From an uncultured Woeseiaceae bacterium (GTDB taxonomy: Bacteria; Pseudomonadota; Gammaproteobacteria; Steroidobacterales; Woeseiaceae), in NCBI GenBank assembly GCA_945787435.1, contig CALZHX010000092.1, forward strand, positions 1 through 7,093: a stretch of 7,093 nucleotides of DNA, in the 5' to 3' direction. The notes under the pieces are model-generated. The model made no database searches. It was given only the letters and a program-made list of their open reading frames with translations, and was not told the origin of the DNA. Position numbers and translations under genes: made by a program. Position 1 is the first letter of the stretch. Each line of letters starts with the position of its first letter. Shown one piece after another: positions 1-5,818 of the stretch.

Positions 1-850
1 GCGCAACCTTTGGAGAAACCACCGTCGCACGTTCGTGATGCTGGCCGCGATCGCTATCGGCACCTGGGCAATGATCTTCATGACCGCGCTGACGCAGGGC
101 ATGGTCAACGAGATGATCAAGGACGGTATCAGTGCGCTACCGGGTCATGTGCAGGTGCATCATCCGGACTACCGCGATGATCCAAGTATAGCGAACCTTA
201 TAGCCGTCTCAGATACAGAGCTCTCCGAGGGGTTCAGTTCCGCGAAATTCTCAGCTTGGGCAACCCGCATACGTGTACCGGCTGTCATTACGAGTGAATA
301 CGATTCTCGCGGAGTGACGTTGCTGGGTGTCGATCCGCTACAGGAGCGTGGCCTGACCTTCGTCGACTACGATGCGGTGGAAGGACGCTTCCTCCAGTCG
401 GCCGACGACAACGGCATCGTTATTGGCAGAAAACTCGCTACAACACTCAATACCAAGGTTGGCAAGCGCATCGTCCTGATGAGTCAGGACCCGGAAAACG
501 AAATTGCAGATCGCGGTTTTCGTGTTGTCGGGCTGTTTGACGCCAACGTGCAGGCCTATGAAGAGAACTATGTCTTCGCCGGCAAGACGACGACACAAAA
601 GATGCTGCGAGTGGGCGACCAGGTCTCCGAACTGGTTGTCCTTGGCGACGATTTTCGCGACGTAGAGGCCGAGTACAACAAGACGGTTGAGCTCATCGAT
701 GGTCGCGCTGAGGTAAAACGCTGGATAGAACTCGATGCCTACCTGGGAACGATGCTCAACGTCATGGACGGCTTCGTACTGGTATGGATTATCGTCATTT
801 TCCTGGCGCTGTCATTTGGCCTCGTCAATACCCTGGTCATGTCCGTGTTC

Positions 851-853
851 TAG
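851..853 (+). other. In-frame amber codon inside the permease gene
   Basis: TAG directly follows codons for NTLVMSVF and precedes RVREIGLMLALG with no change of frame. One base change (GAG to TAG) accounts for it. The neighbouring ATPase gene uses TAG as its genuine stop at 1888-1890, which argues against a genome-wide reassignment of TAG. Confidence 0.9.
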
Positions 854-860
854 CGGGTAC

Positions 861-877
861 GGGAGATTGGCCTGATG
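861..877 (+). promoter_or_regulatory. Possible re-initiation site after the premature stop
   Basis: A Shine-Dalgarno-like GGGAG (861-865) lies 9 bases before an in-frame ATG at 875, only 21 bases past the TAG. A ribosome stopping at 853 could restart here and make a 106-residue C-terminal fragment with the last two helices. The GGGAG also encodes conserved residues (R-E), so its presence need not mean it works as a ribosome binding site. Confidence 0.25.
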
Positions 878-1186
878 CTCGCACTCGGCATGCGGCCGAT
901 AAATATTCTCGGCCAGATCATCGTTGAGTCATTGTTGTTGCTCGCTATCGGACTCGCGATAGGCACGGCGCTTGCGTGGGCGGCGGTGCAGCCGATGAAG
1001 GATGGCGTCGACCTCAGCATTGTTGGTGAGGGCATGGAAATGTGGGGCATGTCGAGCGTTTTGTATCCCGAGTTGTTGCTCAGCGACGTGATTCTCGCGA
1101 ACGTGGTCGTATTGGTACTTGGATTTTTCGCGAGCCTGTCGCCTGCATGGCGTGCGGCTCAGTATGAACCGATTGAAGCAATTACA

Positions 1187-1190
1187 AAGG
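1187..1190 (+). promoter_or_regulatory. Ribosome binding site of the ABC ATPase
   Basis: AAGG lies 7 bases before the ATG at 1198, within the last codons of the permease, and supports this start. The permease stop (TGA, 1193-1195) is 2 bases before the ATG, an arrangement typical of translational coupling. Confidence 0.6.
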
Positions 1191-1197
1191 TCTGATC

Positions 1198-1890
1198 ATG
1201 ACGGCAGTACGTTGCATTGATTTATGCAAAACCTATCGGCAGGGCGAAGAAGACATCAAGGCGCTGGATCACGTCAGTATTGACATCGACCAGGGTGGCT
1301 TCGTGTGTCTTTCGGCTCCATCGGGCGGCGGCAAGACCACGTTGCTCAATGCGATAGGTGGACTGGACAAGCCGGACAGCGGCGAGGTCTACATTGCCGG
1401 CCAGCGCATCGACAACCTGTCAAAAGGTGAGCTTGCAGAGCTGCGCCTGCGGCAGATCGGCTTCGTATTCCAGGCGTTTAACCTGATCCCGGTGCTGACA
1501 GCGCGGGAGAACGTCGAGTTCGTGATGCAGGTACAAGGTGTGGCCGCGTCCGAGCGGCAGAAGCGTGCTGTCGAAATACTTGAAGAGGTCGGGCTGGCCG
1601 GACTCGATGACCGGCGTCCGGCAGATATGTCCGGCGGGCAGCAACAGCGTGTCGCGGTCGCGCGCGCAATTGTGTCACGGCCAGCGTTGGTGCTCGCAGA
1701 CGAGCCGACGGCCAATCTCGACTCGAAGACATCCGATGGTCTGATGGAGTTGTTCCGCGAGCTCAATGATCATCACAGCACAACATTCGTAATCGCAACT
1801 CACGACAAGCGCGTCATGAGCTATGCGAAGCGTCTCGTGCGCATGCTCGACGGACGAATCGTCGAAGATATCGAGCAAGATGGCGCGTAG
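1198..1890 (+). CDS. ABC transporter ATP-binding protein, MacB/LolD type
   Basis: This is a 230-residue single-domain ATPase that would sit on the cytoplasmic face and power the FtsX-type permease encoded just upstream. All motifs are visible: Walker A APSGGGKTT (residues 40-48), Q-loop Gln92 in FQAFNLIPVLTARENVEF, signature MSGGQ (144-148), Walker B LVLADE (164-169), D-loop NLDS (173-176) and H-loop His202. The phrase NLIPVLTARENVE and the length match the MacB/LolD/YbbA branch, whose members drive lipoprotein release or efflux by moving periplasmic domains rather than passing solute through the membrane. The first Walker A glycine is alanine (Ala40); the catalytic lysine (Lys46) is kept. 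The ATG follows the permease stop by 2 bp, and the last 11 bp overlap the next gene. The gene is intact although its permease partner is interrupted. The substrate cannot be deduced. Confidence 0.95.
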   Translation: MTAVRCIDLCKTYRQGEEDIKALDHVSIDIDQGGFVCLSAPSGGGKTTLLNAIGGLDKPDSGEVYIAGQRIDNLSKGELAELRLRQIGFVFQAFNLIPVLTARENVEFVMQVQGVAASERQKRAVEILEEVGLAGLDDRRPADMSGGQQQRVAVARAIVSRPALVLADEPTANLDSKTSDGLMELFRELNDHHSTTFVIATHDKRVMSYAKRLVRMLDGRIVEDIEQDGA

Positions 1891-3007
1891 TTCCGCGCTT
1901 CTCCTTCTTTTTCTTTGCGTTGGTGTGTTCGCCGACGACGCTTCCTACGAATTCGGGGGACACACAAAACTGCGATTGGTCGGGCAGAGCTATCCCGACG
2001 ACAGCCTGTTTCGCGATCTCGTGGGTTCAACATCGCTCGACGGTGCAGGTGAGTTACGCCTCAATTTCTCCGCGAAGCGCGATGGCTGGTCATTTCACTC
2101 CGACTACCAGTTGCTTGGCTTGTACAGTGAATTCCTGCCGCTGGGGATGCCGAATGACGATCGCAGGCTATTCGACCTGACTAAAACGATAAGCGAAAGC
2201 ACTGACAGCGCATTGCTGCACCGGCTTGATCGCCTCTGGTTCGGCTATGCCGGTGAAAAGGCCGTGGTCAGGGTAGGGCGGCAAGCCCTGTCGTGGGGTA
2301 ACGGTTTGTTTTTTGCCCCGATGGATCTCGTCAACCCATTTGATCCGACGACGATTGACACCGAGTACAAGACCGGTGACGACATGGTGTATGCGCAATA
2401 CCTCAGGGATAACGGCGATGATGTGCAGGGAGCCGCGGTTTTTCGCCGAGATCCAGCCAGTGGCGACGTCAAGAGTGATCAGGGCACAATCGCGCTCAAG
2501 TACCACGGCTTCGCCGGGGAGACTGAGTACGACATTCTCGTCGCCGAGAATTACGGCGATATCGTATTGGGGTTTGGTGGCGCCGGTAGTTTGGGTGGCG
2601 CGGTTTGGCGAGGCGACGTCGTTGTCACAGATACGGACAGCGACACGATCATCGAAGTCGTGGCGAACCTGAGTTACTCCTGGTTGTGGGGAGAACACAA
2701 TGTCAGTGGTACGGCCGAGTATTACTTCGATGGTGATGATCGGAATTACCTGGCTGGCAGCCTGATGATCGAAATGTCTGCGTTGTGGATGATTACACCC
2801 ACGCTCGTTGCGAATGTCGATGACCCGAGTGCGCTGTTGCAGCTTGTCACTCAATACAGCCTGGGTGACAACATGACGTTTCTCGGCAGCCTGAACCTGC
2901 CGCTGGGAAGCAATGGCACGGAATTCGGTGGTCCGGAATCGGGGATTCCGAATCGCTACCTGTCGTTCGACGTCGGCGTGTTTGCGCAACTCGCCTGGTA
3001 CTTCTGA
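1880..3007 (+). CDS. Putative outer-membrane beta-barrel protein in the ABC cluster
   Basis: The chosen ATG at 1880 gives 375 residues beginning with a classic signal peptide (MARSSALLLLFLCVGVFA), with likely cleavage after Ala18. The longer open frame from 1823 only adds a polar N-terminus that would bury the signal. The start lies inside the last codons of the ATPase gene (11 bp overlap) with only a weak GAG upstream, so translation may be coupled. The mature part alternates polar and hydrophobic residues, is rich in Gly, Asp, Tyr and Trp, and ends FAQLAWYF, a C-terminal aromatic signal of the kind recognised by the BAM machinery. A motif-like stretch, VGRQALSWGNGLFF followed by NPFDP (about residues 132-156), resembles blocks seen in porin-like or uncharacterised barrel proteins. 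The exact family is not recognised. An outer-membrane location is well supported; a functional link to the ABC transporter rests on gene order only. Confidence 0.8.
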   Translation: MARSSALLLLFLCVGVFADDASYEFGGHTKLRLVGQSYPDDSLFRDLVGSTSLDGAGELRLNFSAKRDGWSFHSDYQLLGLYSEFLPLGMPNDDRRLFDLTKTISESTDSALLHRLDRLWFGYAGEKAVVRVGRQALSWGNGLFFAPMDLVNPFDPTTIDTEYKTGDDMVYAQYLRDNGDDVQGAAVFRRDPASGDVKSDQGTIALKYHGFAGETEYDILVAENYGDIVLGFGGAGSLGGAVWRGDVVVTDTDSDTIIEVVANLSYSWLWGEHNVSGTAEYYFDGDDRNYLAGSLMIEMSALWMITPTLVANVDDPSALLQLVTQYSLGDNMTFLGSLNLPLGSNGTEFGGPESGIPNRYLSFDVGVFAQLAWYF

Positions 3008-3571
3008 TCAGGACGTAGACAGGTCCTTGATGTTCTGCAACAGGTTCGCGAACGAGTGTTGTCGTTCGGGACCGAATACGGGATCGAGTGTGTCGAAGTT
3101 TGAAACGTCGATGAACTTTTCTTTCTCGCTGGCTACGAGTTCCCTGGCACGCCGAAACAGGTCTTCTTCTTCCCACGCCATGTGCTTGCGTAGCATCGAC
3201 ACATAGTTGTTCGTGTCCTCTACGAGGCGATCGCGGGTGACCGCGGCGCCGGAGGCCACGGCTTCGACATCGTTTCGCAGGGCCTCGCCGAGTTTCGCGA
3301 GTTCCCGGTGCTCGGGCTCGACACGTTCGAGTCCCTTGGCCATCTCCGGTTTTTCGGACCTCATCGCTCCATAGAGCAAGTCTTCCTTCGGGTGATGTAC
3401 GGCATCCGAGTAGACGGTCATGTAGCGCATGATGTCATGGATTAACTCGTAGTCGGGTCGCTCCCCATTGCGTATGTGCTCAACCTGCCCGCCCAGCAGG
3501 TCAAGCATGACTGCCATATTGCGGTGGTCTTCCCGAAGATCACTCAACAGGTCCGCAAGCAAGATCGTCAT
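3008..3571 (-). CDS. Hemerythrin-like domain protein
   Basis: This is a 187-residue cytoplasmic four-helix protein of the hemerythrin HHE family, which binds a non-haem di-iron centre and is linked to oxygen, nitric oxide or iron sensing and storage. Candidate ligands occur in the expected order: His16 (EDHRN), His59/His60 with Glu63 (HHPKEDLL), His88 (PEHRE), and His130 with Glu134 (KHMAWEEEDLF). There is no signal peptide, membrane helix or fused signalling domain. The ATG at 3571 is supported by GAGAGG 9 bases upstream (plus-strand 3581-3586). The C-terminal tail with DPVFGP is common in stand-alone bacterial members. It lies 82 bp downstream of the DUF937 gene on the same strand, with no obvious terminator between, so both may share a transcript. 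Its stop touches the stop of the convergent barrel gene with no base between. The precise role is unknown. Confidence 0.9.
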   Translation of the reverse strand: MTILLADLLSDLREDHRNMAVMLDLLGGQVEHIRNGERPDYELIHDIMRYMTVYSDAVHHPKEDLLYGAMRSEKPEMAKGLERVEPEHRELAKLGEALRNDVEAVASGAAVTRDRLVEDTNNYVSMLRKHMAWEEEDLFRRARELVASEKEKFIDVSNFDTLDPVFGPERQHSFANLLQNIKDLSTS

Positions 3572-3580
3572 TCTTTTTTG

Positions 3581-3586
3581 CCTCTC
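3581..3586 (-). promoter_or_regulatory. Ribosome binding site of the hemerythrin gene
   Basis: On the minus strand this reads GAGAGG, 9 bases before the ATG at 3571. The rest of the 82 bp gap (3572-3653) shows neither a convincing promoter nor a stem-loop with a T-run. Confidence 0.55.
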
Positions 3587-3653
3587 GTTTGTCGTCCACT
3601 TGATCCTGCGCGCCGAAAAAACGCCGTGATATCCGGGATTTCCACTATCGTGT

Positions 3654-4190
3654 TCAGAAGAACTTCTTAGCCAATCCGAGTGCGTCGTCGAGCCCGAATC
3701 CGTCGCCTCCGCCCAGGAGGTCGCCGAGGGGCCCGAGACCGTCTTTGCCGGTTGATGTGCCGAGCTCCTGTCCCGCAGAGCTCTTCTTGTTCATCGCTCC
3801 CATCGCCAGGCTGGCGAGGAGCGGCAACGCCTGTTTGATGATGCCGGCATCGATGCCGGTTTCGCTGGCCGCATGTGCGGCCACATTGCGACTGACGTCC
3901 TTGCTGCCAAAGACATGACCCAGAATGTTGTTGCCGTCCTGGCGGGTTGCGTCTTCGCGCAGCAGTTCGGGATTGTCCAGGTAACGATCATGCCCCCCCG
4001 ACTGAAGTGCGTTGCGCAGGCCAGCGAGCCCGGAGTCATCGGCGGTATTTTTTTGCAAGCCGCCCAGTAGCGCCGGGCCGAGCGCACCGATTAGTTTGTT
4101 GGTGTCGGCAGATCCCAATCCAACAGCACCGGCGAGTTCGCCAATACCTTTGTCACCGCCTGCACTCTTGAGTAAATCGAGAAAGTCCAT
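3654..4190 (-). CDS. DUF937 (YidB-like) family protein
   Basis: This is a 178-residue protein with the marks of DUF937/YidB-like proteins: an N-terminal MDFLDLLKSAGG, a Gly/Ala/Leu-rich helix ending LGPALLGGLQKN (about 37-48), the segment HDRYLDNPELL (67-77), the strongly conserved GNNILGHVFGSKDVSRNVA (86-104), and a second hydrophobic helix LPLLASLAMGAM (122-133). The C-terminus is a flexible Gly/Asp-rich tail ending AKKFF. There is no signal peptide and no known catalytic motif. The biochemical function of the family is not established, so none is assigned. The ATG at 4190 has a strong AGAGGA 5 bases upstream. The gene is divergent from the M48 peptidase across 77 bp and is followed by the hemerythrin gene. 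Confidence 0.88.
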   Translation of the reverse strand: MDFLDLLKSAGGDKGIGELAGAVGLGSADTNKLIGALGPALLGGLQKNTADDSGLAGLRNALQSGGHDRYLDNPELLREDATRQDGNNILGHVFGSKDVSRNVAAHAASETGIDAGIIKQALPLLASLAMGAMNKKSSAGQELGTSTGKDGLGPLGDLLGGGDGFGLDDALGLAKKFF

Positions 4191-4195
4191 TGTAA

Positions 4196-4201
4196 TCCTC
4201 T
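4196..4201 (-). promoter_or_regulatory. Ribosome binding site of the DUF937 gene
   Basis: AGAGGA on the minus strand lies 5 bases before the ATG at 4190, a strong match to the anti-Shine-Dalgarno complement that fixes the start. Confidence 0.65.
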
Positions 4202-4218
4202 ATACGTTTCTGTGGGGC

Positions 4219-4224
4219 TATAAT
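4219..4224 (+). promoter_or_regulatory. Candidate -10 box for the M48 peptidase gene
   Basis: A perfect TATAAT lies 43 bases before the M48 start codon, inside the only gap available for its promoter. Transcription would begin near 4231 and leave a leader of about 37 bases. No good -35 hexamer is present at 16-18 bp spacing (TCCTCT at 17), and there is no extended TG element, so the promoter may be weak or activator-dependent. Confidence 0.5.
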
Positions 4225-4229
4225 GTCAA
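4224..4229 (-). promoter_or_regulatory. Candidate -35 box for the DUF937/hemerythrin genes
   Basis: The minus strand reads TTGACA, a perfect -35 hexamer that shares one base with the opposing TATAAT. The matching -10 is poor: GTATAG at 18 bp or TATAGA at 19 bp spacing, and it would put the transcript start close to the ribosome binding site. The assignment is tentative. Confidence 0.3.
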
Positions 4230-4254
4230 CGCCGCAATGAAGCGACATCACAAC

Positions 4255-4264
4255 ACAGGCCTGT
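4255..4264. repeat. 10 bp perfect palindrome just before the M48 start codon
   Basis: ACAGGCCTGT is its own reverse complement and ends 3 bases before the ATG at 4268. It covers the only Shine-Dalgarno-like bases (AGG, 4257-4259). It could be an operator half-site or could affect translation, or be chance. Confidence 0.3.
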
Positions 4265-4267
4265 AAC

Positions 4268-5818
4268 ATGCGCAATCACGGTTTTTACTACTTAGTTTTA
4301 TGCACATTTCTTGCCGGATGCTCAGTTAACCCGGTGACCGGAGACCGTGATCTCATGCTGGTCAGTGGTGAGCAGGAGCTTGCCATGGGCTTGCAGAATT
4401 ATGTGCCAATGCAGCAGTCGCAAGGTGGAACCTACGACGTGGACCCGGCGCTGACTCAGTATGTGGAAAGCGTCGGTCAAAAACTCGCCGCTGTCAGCGA
4501 AGTCAATCTACCGTACGAATTCGTTGTGCTGAACAATTCAGTGCCCAACGCGTGGGCGCTACCGGGTGGCAAGATCGCAATCAATCGCGGCTTGTTGACC
4601 GAACTCAATTCCGAGGCCGAGCTTGCGGCGGTGCTGGGCCATGAAGTCGTGCATGCTGCAGCGCGGCACAGCGCACAGCAAATGTCGCGTGGCATGATGA
4701 CGCAGGGTCTCGTCGTTGCAACGACAGTCGCAGCAAGCGATAGCGGCTATGGCGATCTGGCCGCCATGGGGGCGGGTCTCGCGGGACAGTTGACACTGTC
4801 GAAATACGGTCGCGACGCTGAACTAGAGTCCGACAAATACGGTATGCGCTACATGTCCAGGGCCGGCTACGACCCGCAAGGAGCAGTAACACTACAGGAA
4901 ACATTTGTAAGGCTGAGCGAAAGTCGCGACCAGGACTGGCTGAGCGGGTTGTTTGCAAGCCATCCGCCATCAGAGGAGCGGGTAAAGGAAAACAGGCGCC
5001 GGGCCAGGAAACTGCCGGCCGGTGGTGAACTCGGTACCGAACGCTATGCGGCTGCGATGAAAAAGACGATGGCGGCAAAACCAGCCTACGATGCCTACGA
5101 CAAAGGTCGCAAAGCGCTTGGCGAGGAAAAAAATGACGAGGCACTCACGCTGGCGAATGAAGCGCTGACGTTGGTCCCCGAGGAAGCGCACTTCCATGCC
5201 TTGCGTGGTGATGTGCGGCTTATCAACAAGCAATACGACATGGCCATAACGAACTACAACCGCGCCATCAACCGCGACGAGGACTTCTTCTATTACCATC
5301 TGCAACGCGGCATTGCGAAGCACGAGCTTGATCAGTCTGATGCGGCGGTCGTAGATCTCGAGCGAAGCCTGGAACTCATGCCGACGGCCCCGGCACATTT
5401 CATCCTGGGTGAGATCAAAGAACAGCGTGGACAGATCGATGAGGCCATCGGGCACTACAAGATCGTGGCCAAGAGCGGCAGCGGGGATATCGCGAAATCT
5501 GCCTACGCGGCATTGCTGCGGCTTGAGTTGCCGACACAGCCCGCGTCGTACATCTCCTCAGCCTGCGGTAGCGAGGCCGGCGGTCAGATCGTCGTGCAGG
5601 TGCGCAATGACACACCAGTGCCGGTGACTGGCGTGCAGGTGCAGTTTCAATACGTTGATAGTTCGGGAACGCAGCGGCAACGTGTACAGAGCTTCAGCGG
5701 CGAATTGGTGCCGGGCAAGATCGTCAGCGCGGGCACCGGGTTGACGCCGTATCCGTCAACCCGATGCGAAGCTGCAGTTATTCAAGCTCGTCCAGCAGAG
5801 ACTCCATCTCGTCCATGA
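4268..5818 (+). CDS. M48 family zinc metallopeptidase lipoprotein with TPR repeats (BepA-like)
   Basis: This 516-residue protein starts with a lipoprotein signal, lipobox LAGC with Cys18. Ser at +2 predicts sorting to the outer membrane, facing the periplasm. NPVTGDRDLMLVS after the Cys is typical of M48 lipoproteins of the BepA/YfgC and LoiP group, which degrade or help assemble outer-membrane proteins. The active site is HEVVH (125-129: zinc ligands His125 and His129, catalytic Glu126). The third ligand is probably Glu185 in ELESDKYG (ExxxD). SHPPSEERV (231-239) is also conserved in the family. Residues about 275-415 form several TPR-like helical pairs (DAYDKGRKALGE, YDMAITNYNRAI, GQIDEAIGHYKIV). 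A further domain of about 80 residues (425-505), rich in beta-strand patterns and carrying Cys433 and Cys500, is not part of the BepA architecture known to me. The ribosome binding site is weak. The 3' end overlaps the convergent M3 gene by 41 bp. Confidence 0.93.
   Translation: MRNHGFYYLVLCTFLAGCSVNPVTGDRDLMLVSGEQELAMGLQNYVPMQQSQGGTYDVDPALTQYVESVGQKLAAVSEVNLPYEFVVLNNSVPNAWALPGGKIAINRGLLTELNSEAELAAVLGHEVVHAAARHSAQQMSRGMMTQGLVVATTVAASDSGYGDLAAMGAGLAGQLTLSKYGRDAELESDKYGMRYMSRAGYDPQGAVTLQETFVRLSESRDQDWLSGLFASHPPSEERVKENRRRARKLPAGGELGTERYAAAMKKTMAAKPAYDAYDKGRKALGEEKNDEALTLANEALTLVPEEAHFHALRGDVRLINKQYDMAITNYNRAINRDEDFFYYHLQRGIAKHELDQSDAAVVDLERSLELMPTAPAHFILGEIKEQRGQIDEAIGHYKIVAKSGSGDIAKSAYAALLRLELPTQPASYISSACGSEAGGQIVVQVRNDTPVPVTGVQVQFQYVDSSGTQRQRVQSFSGELVPGKIVSAGTGLTPYPSTRCEAAVIQARPAETPSRP

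Larger units (their letters stand above)
2..1195 (+). pseudogene. ABC transporter permease, FtsX/MacB fold, 5'-partial and interrupted by an in-frame TAG
   Basis: The reading frame is already open at base 2 (RNLWRNHRRTF...), before the GTG at 35, so the true start lies upstream of the window. The layout is that of a MacB/LolC-type permease: an N-terminal membrane helix (about bases 35-105), a periplasmic domain of roughly 200 residues, and a second helix (about 765-850, GFVLVWIIVIFLALSFGLVN). An in-frame TAG follows at 851-853. The same frame resumes at once with RVREIGLMLALGM, the conserved cytoplasmic segment after this helix, then two more helices and the C-terminal motif SPAWRAAQYEPIEAI. 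It ends with TGA at 1193-1195. Family members normally read ERVREIG or ERRREIG here, so the TAG most simply replaces GAG. The truncated product would lack the segment that contacts the ATPase and two of four helices. The family call is firm. Whether the gene is dead, misread, or expressed in two pieces cannot be told from sequence. Confidence 0.85.

Noticed and set aside
35..35. GTG at 35 as start of the permease
   Set aside because: The frame is open to base 2 and the upstream residues RNLWRNHRRTF are the usual cytoplasmic lead-in to helix 1 in this family, so the gene starts outside the window.
1823..1879. Earlier ATG at 1823 as start of the barrel gene
   Set aside because: It would place 19 polar residues before the signal peptide and overlap the ATPase by 68 bp; the ATG at 1880 gives a standard signal peptide.
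851..1890. Reassignment or general suppression of TAG
   Set aside because: TAG at 1888-1890 ends the ATPase at the expected family length, and reading through it would run out of frame across the barrel gene. The other complete genes end in TGA or TAA, so nothing supports recoding.
2934..2950. Inverted repeat CGGAATC-GGG-GATTCCG near the end of the barrel gene
   Set aside because: It is a perfect 7 bp stem with a 3-base loop, but it lies within coding sequence and no T-run follows on the plus strand, so it does not qualify as an intrinsic terminator.
2168..2989. Long open frame on the minus strand opposite the barrel gene (273 codons)
   Set aside because: The plus-strand barrel gene has a signal peptide and a C-terminal aromatic signal. 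The minus-strand frame has no recognisable domain or motif and an unusual composition, so it is a shadow.
4605..5144. Minus-strand open frame opposite the M48 peptidase (179 codons)
   Set aside because: It is rich in Arg, Pro and Ser, as expected from reading a GC-rich gene backwards, and shows no motif; the plus strand carries HEVVH and other M48 hallmarks.
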